Below, piece after piece: positions 56,485 through 64,000 of a stretch of DNA of 64,000 nt; the stretch's first letter is position 1; each line of letters starts with the position of its first letter. Location of the stretch: positions 682,001 through 746,000 of the forward strand of contig JAACJM010000006.1 in assembly GCA_013368315.1 (NCBI GenBank), in the 5' to 3' direction. The translations under genes were made by a program, and so were the position numbers. The notes beneath the pieces were generated by a model. That model searched no databases. It was given only the letters and a program-made list of their open reading frames with translations, and was not told the origin of the DNA. This DNA comes from Tetrapyrgos nigripes. Its lineage: Eukaryota; Basidiomycota; Agaricomycetes; Agaricales; Campanellaceae.

Positions 56485-57897
56485 CTACAACGTATTCCAA
56501 TCCCTTTTCCATTCAGCTGGGGAGTTTCTTCCCGTCCCTAACGCAGGACTCTCTGTCCTCGTCTCCGTCTCCGTCTGTGATCCAATGGTTGAAGGACTCG
56601 GACTTTCCCAACGACTTGCAGGTACCATATGCATTCCCGATGCAATTGGTGTAACGACCGAGGATGCATGAAACTGCATTGATGAATCGAGCAACTCGTC
56701 GACTTGACGATTCTGAATTCTCCCTAGCTTGACATTCCGAAAGACATGACATGCCATGGAGTTGATCACTGCGAGGTGAACAGGAACCAAGAATAACCGA
56801 TAATAGTCGCTGACATTCGGCGCGAGGAGGAATGCCACTAGAGCAGCAGAGCATAGGAAGGAAATTCTGGATGAAAGGAGATCGGCGAGTAATGAAGTCA
56901 GTCGTGAGTACACCATAAGGACATGTACAACATAGAATACTTACAAATAATACACCTGTCCATCTTTCAACAACGCCCTCGAAAACGCTGGCAACTTCTT
57001 TCCCGGGAAGAAGAATGCCTCAGTTCTACTCCCCAATCCACGAACATTCGATGATGACTCCTCCAAATGCGAATTCCTATAAAGTTTATACGAAATCGCC
57101 AAAAACACCGACGTATCATACAAAAGCACCGCCAAACCAGGTATCAACGCAAAGATTTTTTTAACATTCAGCAGTACACACTGTGTCTGCATTCTAGGAA
57201 GTGATAAGGTCCCAACATTAATGAACAATATATCAACTGATGCGAGTCCAACAGTGATGATCCAGAGGGAGAAAAAGACAGCTCGGATGTAGGGATGATT
57301 ATGGTATACAGCCCTGACTCTGAAGAAGAAGAGTAGAGCGGTGGAGATTATAGAGAGGTAGGATGTAGCTCCAATGATGCGAGCAGTTGGAGTACACGAG
57401 ACCGGTGCGACTGGGTGCACAAAGAGTTCAACATTAGTGTACGTCTGGTAAATTATATGATTCAGTGATGATCACTCAATAACTCACCCATGAGAAGCGT
57501 CGAGCTCAACTGAAATCCCAACGTCATTATTCGGGAAATAAAATACACCACAGTTGGCAGGCCAACCCGAAAAATCATCTTGTTTGGCTTACGTCCTGCG
57601 AGTGAGCTGGTATGGCGAGGAGCATGCCCTGCAATAATTTGATAATCTCCATGAAGATTCATCAAGATGTCCCAAAGGAACATCTGCCATACCCAGCGAG
57701 GAGTTCATTCAGCGTGGGCCCAAGTAGTATGATTCAAAGCTTCAACTCACCCCAAGCGTCCCAACTTGAACATACACCGTGGCTTGCGCCGCACGCGCCA
57801 TGTCCGGTGGAAGGAGTGCTAAGTACGGGTTTGACATAGCTGCTAACGTCGTGACATTGAAAGGGGTAATGGTTGAAGGAGTGGTACTAGTATTCAT
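56485..57897 (-). CDS. DUF6533 family membrane protein, copy 2 (intact)
   Basis: Exon 1 (57897-57751) starts MNTSTTPSTITPFNVTTLAA and ends TVYVQVGTLG. Exon 2 (57683-57488) has MFLWDILMNLHGDYQIIAGH, the DUF6533 signature, and PTVVYFISRIMTLGFQLSST. Exon 3 (about 57411-56943) has IISTALLFFFRVRAVYHNHP, FFSLWIITVGLASVDILFIN, IFALIPGLAVLLYDTSVFLA and KLPAFSRALLKDGQVYYL. Exon 4 ends the membrane part (VSDYYRLFLVPVHLAVINSM, ACHVFRNVKLGRI) and adds a Ser/Thr-rich tail to 56485. All splice sites are canonical. The plan matches the gene at 3433. Function is unknown; seven helices are expected in the plasma or internal membrane. Confidence 0.85.
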
Positions 57898-58490
57898 TTC
57901 TTGGACGGCCTTTCGTATGTGGCACTTTGGTGGCGAAACGGCAAGGTCGTGAGATGCTTGTAGGTTGCCAGACCTCGTCTGAAAGTCTGAGGAATCGGAG
58001 AAGCGAGGGGTTCTGTTTGATGCAGAAGGTTGATATTCGACTTGAGTAAAGAAAAAATAGGAAAGCAACATCACTCCCGTATCTACTGAGATGACATCTG
58101 CTATTGAGGAATTTGATGTCAGTGGACGAAGACAAATGATGATCTCTGGATCATGACCACTGACAGGCATTGAAGTGATCCAGTTCTGATGCAAAAATAA
58201 CACCTGCGATGTAGAGGTCAGCAAATTCGCACTGATAGTAGGTTATAATTCACCATTCGACGAAAACGTACAAAAACAGGTCCTGGAGAAGTTTTTCGGC
58301 ACGCAATACGAACTCCAATGGCTGCGATGTCAGAATCAAAATTTGCAGGTGCTGCCAACTGTCCGCAGTGATGGACTACCAACAACTGATCTAGAATTAA
58401 TCCGCTAAATCACCACGAACGGTCCATACGAATGTCTCAAGCTCACACTTCTAGATCGCAGTTCGCAATTCCCAGCGGAACAACAACTTG
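57270..58490 (-). repeat. Right arm of the inverted duplication (DUF6533 locus)
   Basis: Reverse complement resembles 53040-54225, including about 600 bases upstream of the ATG. Arms lie 3 kb apart around MMS2. Confidence 0.78.
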
Positions 58491-58612
58491 ATTGATAGAT
58501 GTAACGACGAAACAAGCTTTGAACAAAGAACAGGGTCGATGTCACAGATGATCGTCAAAGGGCTCTGAAGACCATTTGACAAAAAATTAAAAAGGTCCAA
58601 AAAAACACGTCA

Positions 58613-58645
58613 CTAGATAGATAGATAGGTAGATAGACAGAGAGA
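58613..58645. repeat. GATA-type microsatellite
   Basis: TAGATAGATAGATAGGTAGATAGACAGA, an imperfect tetranucleotide run. Confidence 0.9.
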
Positions 58646-58905
58646 TTCACGCCAAGTGGCCTCGTTTAGGACCCGGCGGAGTGGCGTCGCGTAGTCACGA
58701 TATCAATGATATGGTGTTACAGTCCCCCTACGCGCAGCCGCTTGTCAAGAAATGCCCATTAAGTAGAGCAAGTGAAATCATACAAGAACACTTCAATGAT
58801 ATCGATTACTAGATTGCCCATGTGCCAGGTACTCCATGCCAATCTATAATGCATTCCAATCTCTTCAATTGAGCTGGATCGTTTCTCATCCCAAACATAG
58901 AACCC

Positions 58906-59733
58906 TTAGTCTTGAGTCTCCGTATCCGTTTCCGTCTGTGATTCGATGACTGAAGGACTCGGATTTTCCCGTAGACATGAAGTTACCGTATGCACTCCCG
59001 ATGCAACCGGCGTAACGGCTGAGGATCCATGAGACTGTATTGCTAGAATATTAAGCGACTCGTCGATTTGACGATTCTGAATCCTCCCTAGCTTGACATT
59101 CCTAAAGACATGACACGCCATGGAGTTGACCACTGCGAACTGAACAGGAATCAGGATGAACCTGTAATAGTCGCTGACATTTGGGGCAAGGAGGAGGGCT
59201 ACTACAGCAGTAGAGCATAGGGATGAGATCCTAAATAAAAAGGTATCCCAATCAGCACATCAATATGCAAGTAATATCAATCCTAGAAAAGGTAGTATGC
59301 ACTCACAAATAATACAACTGTCCATCTTTCAAGAACGCCCTCGAAAATGCTGGCAGCTTCTTTCCCGGAAAGAAGAATGTCCCAGTTCTACTCCCCAATC
59401 CACGAACATTCCATGATTCCTCCTCCAAATACACATTCCTATAAAGCTTGTACGAAATCGCCAAAAACACCAACGTATCATGCAAAAGTATCGCCAAAGC
59501 AGGTATCAACGCAAAGATTCTTTTATACGTCATGTAAAACTGTGTCTGCATTCCAGGAAGCGATAGGGTCCCGATATCAGAGAACAAAAAATTGACGACT
59601 GATGTAAATCCAGCGGTGATCACCCAGAGTGAAAAGAAGGTAGCTTGGATGTAGCGATGATTGTGGTATAAAGCACTGACTCGGAAGAAGAAGAGTAGAG
59701 TGGTGGAGGTCATGGCGAGGAAAGATGTAGCAG
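58906..59733 (-). pseudogene. DUF6533 copy 3, 5' half missing
   Basis: The minus strand begins abruptly near 59733 with LAMTSTTLLFFFRVSALYHN and runs through FFSLWVITAGFTSVVNFLFS, IFALIPALAILLHDTLVFLA and KLPAFSRAFLKDGQLYYL. After an intron it gives ISSLCSTAVVALLLAPNVSD, VVNSMACHVFRNVKLGRI and a tail to 58906. Everything before the fourth helix is replaced by TCAGCATT repeat DNA. The remaining exons are open, so the break is recent. The missing half could lie beyond the window if an element inserted here. Confidence 0.8.
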
Positions 59734-60290
59734 GATATGTTTTTGCCATTCGGAAACTACTAACCCAGCATTTTGAATTTGAAGTTTCGGCAGCCACCAA
59801 GTCAGCATCCAGATAATGACCTAATGTAGCATTTTTGAAATACTCGGAATAGCACCAAGTTAGCATTCGAAGTATTTCGCCTTTCACTAACTCAGCATTT
59901 TGCCCATTTCGCCTCTCGTTAATTCAGCATTCCATGACTTTTAGACTTTGACTGAATCAGCATTTCGGAGATACAGGGTCTAGTCTCATCCAGCATTCCA
60001 TACATTTTATTTTGCATTGATTCAGCATTTTATTTTTCTACACCCAGCATGTTGTCCATTCCGACTCTTGTTCAATTCAGCATTCCATAATTTTAGACTT
60101 GGACTGATTCAGCATTTCACAGATACAGAGTCAAGCCTCATTCAGCATTCCATACATTTTACTTTGCACTGATTCAGCAGTCTATTTTTGACATTCATGT
60201 AGTGTTGATACAGCATTGACGCTGCATTGACCCGCAAGTCGCTGACTCAGTGAGTCAGCTCTCATGATCTAACAGTCGTTCATTTACTCA
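59734..60290. repeat. TCAGCATT repeat region
   Basis: CAGCATTT/CAGCATTCC recurs about every 30-60 bases, in larger copies such as TTTTAGACTTTGACTGAATCAGCATTTC (59938) and its match at 60091. It abuts the break of DUF6533 copy 3 and looks like the subterminal DNA of a mobile element. At 60241-60259 an inverted pair of TGACTCA sites occurs. Confidence 0.7.
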
Positions 60291-60451
60291 CACCATAACC
60301 AGCTTTGCGCTTCTGCCTAGGCCAAATACCCGCTTTCCTTGCTATTAACTCTATCTCATTGCCTAACTTCATCTCATACTCACGAGTCCCTCGGTTTATC
60401 AATGTATATTTTGCGTTATTACTCTATCACATCACTACATTCAAAGTCTTT

Positions 60452-60676
60452 ATGGCTGATAAATTTGCGTTTGGCACTGAGACCAACACCAACACTGATA
60501 TCCCCACACCTTCAGCTCATACTGCCCAGTCCATCGTTGCGCAGTCTGAGGACCTCGCCGCTCAAGCACAAGATTTCATTGAAAGTGTACAAGCCGAGTC
60601 CAGTAACACTGTCTCCTCATCATCCAACAGACATTTGTTCAGGAACAGGGATAGAGTGATGGAACTGATAGAATGA
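60452..60676 (+). CDS. Short hypothetical protein within the repeat region
   Basis: 74 residues: MADKFAFGTETNTNTDIPTP, SAHTAQSIVAQSEDLAAQAQ, DFIESVQAESSNTVSSSSNR, LFRNRDRVMELIE. Acidic and helical, no known family. It sits between two repeat arrays and may be the first exon of an element-encoded protein. Confidence 0.35.
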   Translation: MADKFAFGTETNTNTDIPTPSAHTAQSIVAQSEDLAAQAQDFIESVQAESSNTVSSSSNRHLFRNRDRVMELIE

Positions 60677-60799
60677 GTTCTCCAGAGTTGAATGTGACTG
60701 TAATTGTCATTGTGTTGCCAGTATTGATTAACATGGCATGATGCCCTGCTTGATGTCTCTCTTAGGGCTCTCAGCAATTTGAACAGATGTGCAGTTTGC

Positions 60800-61480
60800 C
60801 AAGTACTAATGTAACATTCTGAGGTCTAGCAATTTGACCAGGCCAATCACTGGGTCAAGTACCAACTCAGCAATTTAAACAGATGAGCAATTCACTAAGC
60901 AGCATTTTCATTTGACTGCACTGACTCGTCAAGAACATCTTGAGATCCGCCAATTCAGCAATTTGACTGGGCCAGTCCCTTGTCAAGTGCCAACTCAGCA
61001 ATTTGGAGGATGAGCGATTCACTAAGTACTAATGTAGCATTTTCAGCTTTACCTATTCAGCCACTTTGTCAAGTACCAACCCAGCATTTTGAATGGATGA
61101 GTGAGTCATTAAGTACTAATGTAGCATTTTTAAATCTACTAATTCAGCCATTTGACTGGTCCAATCAATTCATCAAGTACAAAACCAGCATTTTGAACAG
61201 ATGAGCAAGTCATTAAGTACTCCTGTAGCATTTTTAAATCTACTAATTCAGCAATTTGACTAGTCCAATCAATTCGTCAAGTACCAACCCAGCATTTTGA
61301 ATGGATGAGTGAGTCATTAAGTACTAATGTAGCATTCTTAAATCTACTAATTCAGTGATTGACTGGTCCAATCAATTCATCAAGCACAAATTCAGCATTT
61401 TGGATGGATGAGTGAGTCATTAAGTACTAATGTAGCATATTTGACTGGTCCAATCAACTCAGCAAGTACCAACTCAGGTA
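60800..61480. repeat. Minisatellite with unit near 105 bases
   Basis: About six copies of TTGACTGGTCCAATCAATTC, CATCAAGTACAAA-CCAGCATTTTGAA, GGATGAGTGAGTCATTAAGT, ACTAATGTAGCATTTTTAAA and TCTACTAATTCAGC. Later copies (61110-61450) are most alike. Confidence 0.85.
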
Positions 61481-62230
61481 TTTCGATCTTTTTTTGTTGA
61501 ACATTTTCCAGAAACTTAGACTCCAATCCAAGTCCAAATTTCGAATTGAGAGTGATATGAACACTGTAGCTGATACTGGGGTAGGTGCCGAGTGGCTATG
61601 CACACAAACATAAGCCATCAGGACTACTCATTATTTATGTTCCAACCTAGTGATATATATGTTTTTTGACCATTTTCTCGAAGATCACACCTGAATACAA
61701 GTCATAATTCAAATATGAGAGTACCATGAGAACTGTGGCCAGTGGCTATGCATGAAAATTGGTGATCAGGACTATTTCTATCTTTTTTCTGTCTGAACAC
61801 TTTTGTCTTAACATTCTGGAAAAGTAGCCTCCAATCTGAGTCCAAACTCCAAATTTGAGAGTGATATCACCACTGTAGCTGATGCTGGGGTATGTGTCCA
61901 GTGGCTATGCACTGATTCTATCATTTTTCTTGAACATTTTCAGCTTTTTTGGAACATTTTCCGGAGAAGTAGACTCCAGTCCGAGTCTGAGTTCCAACTT
62001 TGAAAGTGATATGAGCACTGGAGCTGATGCTGGGATAGGTGCCCAGTGGCTATGCACTAAAGTAGTCGTTCAAGACTACTCATTATTTATATTCTAACCT
62101 AGTGATATATTTTAACCATTCTCTCGAAAAGTACACTTGTATACAAGTCAGCATTCAAAATGTGTGAGTGCAATGAGCACTGTAGCTGATGCTGGGGTAG
62201 GTGCCCAGTGGCCATGCAGTGGCCTTAGTC
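61481..62230. repeat. Second minisatellite, unit about 150 bases
   Basis: Five copies with core GAGAGTGATATGA, CACTGTAGCTGATGCTGGGG and TAGGTGCCCAGTGGCTATGC, seen near 61550, 61710, 61860, 62000 and 62170. Some carry AACATTTTC and AGTAGACTCCAATCC before the core. Confidence 0.85.
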
Positions 62231-64000
62231 ATAATATTCAGGAGTCTGGCTATTTTAAACCAAGTTTCCCAAAATCAATAAAATCATACAGAAATACATG
62301 ATTGAAAGTCCTTCACAAATACACCGCGCATTCCATGTCAGCCCTTACTTCCTCAGATGTGGTCCTGCTATTTTGGGGAGAGTAATCAATCCTGGTGAGA
62401 TTAAGTAACTCGAGATAAAACTAACACTTACAGATAAATACCCCCTCTATCTCAGTGAATTGCGCATCTGATTCCGGAGAGCTGTAGCAGTCTGCTAGCT
62501 GAATTATGGCTGATTTTACTATCACTGGAGTGTTGTGAAGCTCAATGTAATGGAACGACATAAGTATCTTGTATTCTAAGTTTGCTATGTCTCAATCTAC
62601 CATACTTACAATGTAATTCAGGCATCTGTTTCTCCTTCTTTCTTTCCTTTTCTACAATGTTCTGATGAAAGTTCTGTTCTATTCTAGATAGTTCTAACGA
62701 CTCACTGAATACATATATAAGTATCTCAGTATGTATTCTTATAATGACCTTTCCTACCTCGCAATACACATCTGTGTTTTAACCTTACTTCTTGACTGAT
62801 TGTAAGTCGGCATCCTTCATAACGCGCAAGCTTGCTATAGTGCCGACTCGCAGTACAGCGGCAAAGATGGAGGCTTTGGGCAAGTTGAAGAGGTTAGTTA
62901 GGTCAGATTGTTCCAATCATACAGACTTGCTAAGTACATGGGGACATGGGGTATAAGTATATTGAACAGGGAAACAAATGAGCTGATTCAAAGGGATCCT
63001 TGCGTTGGATGATACACAATCAGGCTATGACTATCAAACCTTCGGCTCCAGACAAGTACAGTGAAGAGACCAGTCTTCCTAAGGTTGTTTGCTTTGTCAG
63101 GCTGCTGAAAAGTTACTTAATTACAAGGCCAAAGAATGAGGCTGAGTTCTTTACACTCACTTTCTGCTTGTGGCTATGCCTATTCCATACCCCGGTTACT
63201 CCCGTTCTCTCTATTTCATTCCATTTTCACCTGTTTGTATTTCATTTTTGTCAGCAATCAGCATCCTAGACTCATATTGTCTGTTTTGCTTAATTCTCTT
63301 TTCCCCTCGGTTTTGTTTTCTACTTCGAGGGCAATCATGTTCTGTTTTCAGTCATCAGTTCTCTTTCTTCCTTACTGAATTGACCTTTAAAGTTTGTGGT
63401 GAGCCCTGTGGCCTCGTACTCGCCACGCGGAGTGCTGGCCCACACCCCTTTACCTCACCTTTCTGGGGCACCAGTGACCGAAAACAGAACATGATTGCTG
63501 TTGAAGTAAATGGGGAGCAGAAAATAAAACCAAGAGGAAAAGAATATAAAATAAAACATATAGCAGAATCATTCCATAAATAAAACAAACTTGTCCTTCC
63601 CACTATTTCCGCTGTGCTTTATATCCCTCAATTGAAATCTCCAAATCAAACCATCACAGAATCTCCTCTACTGACTTCCTGAATATCATTTTCTCCATCT
63701 TGAGGGCCATGTGCCTGTGTGGATGCTTGTGAATCAGATTGTGATGATGGAGCAGGAGCTGCAAATTCCAGAGGTTGAGAAAAAATCTCAAGAATGGAGT
63801 CTTGGTGGTTCTTGTAGAGGTGGGAGAGGAGGATGATTGAAGTGGGGTAGATTGTTTCCAGGTGAGGGGTCCTACAGAAAAATCATACTCTGGATTGAAT
63901 ATACTAGGCATGGCTACAATCTGGGTTTCAAATGTTATTAGCATTCAATCTAGGAATGCACAAATGATTACCTACCTGGGGAATGCAATAGATTATACCA
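62231..64000. other. AT-rich region without a supported gene
   Basis: Peptide-like pieces appear on the minus strand: YIELHNTPVIVKSAIIQLAD near 62550-62490, and ILEIFSQPLEFAAPAPSSQS near 63790-63730. Neither could be joined into a gene. They may be exons of the element whose repeats lie to the left. The sequence near 63400-63460 is GC-rich but did not fold as a tRNA. Confidence 0.4.

Noticed and set aside
63395..63470. tRNA-like GC-rich stretch
   Set aside because: No acceptor stem or standard B box could be formed.

Overview
This window reads as the genome of a mushroom-forming basidiomycete (Agaricomycete). The genes are split by many introns of about 50-65 bases with GT...AG ends. Several families typical of this group are present: DUF6533 seven-pass membrane proteins, Sde182/DUF1593 proteins, KDZ transposons and LINE reverse transcriptases. 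All calls come from reading the sequence and recalling families. No search was run, so family names are inference supported by the motifs quoted.

Layout. Positions 1-9.1 kb hold four genes, all on the minus strand: a cytochrome P450 fragment missing its first half, an intact isopenicillin-N-synthase-like oxygenase, a DUF6533 protein and an MFS drug transporter. Positions 9.1-21 kb hold few genes and a three-level transposon nest. A LINE at 12.1-20.2 kb is split by a minus-strand Ty1/copia element (12217-19063, TSD AAACT). The 5' LTR of that element was then hit by a Tc1/mariner element (17052-18688, TSD TA). Positions 21.7-27.6 kb hold a tRNA-Gly(TCC), an intron-like region of diverged repeats and a 717-residue F-box gene.

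Positions 28.3-52.9 kb hold two paralogous 11-exon DUF1593/Sde182 genes. They were once about 2 kb apart and are now separated by an 18.8-kb insertion. The insertion is a young copia element (30733-49504, TSD ACGAG, LTRs 283/285 identical) whose pol is interrupted by an 11.9-kb KDZ-type DNA transposon (33725-45601). The KDZ element carries a transposase, a 1093-residue unknown protein and three smaller genes. It also has a seven-copy array of a motif taken from its own terminal repeats. A small hAT-like element (49572-50430) lies beside the copia insertion. Positions 53-59.7 kb hold three DUF6533 copies (one broken at the 3' side, one whole, one broken at the 5' side) around a UEV/MMS2 gene. 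Positions 59.7-62.2 kb are tandem repeats. Positions 62.2-64 kb hold no gene I can support.

How it fits together. The host genes cover oxidation and export (P450, oxygenase, MFS), K63-type ubiquitin signalling and protein turnover (MMS2, F-box), carbohydrate-linked secretion (DUF1593) and membrane proteins of unknown role (DUF6533). The most unusual content is the mobile DNA. The young copia has been inactivated by changes that are all consistent with C-to-T decay, mostly at CpG. The KDZ element looks like a multi-gene unit with built-in binding sites and lacks a visible first catalytic aspartate.
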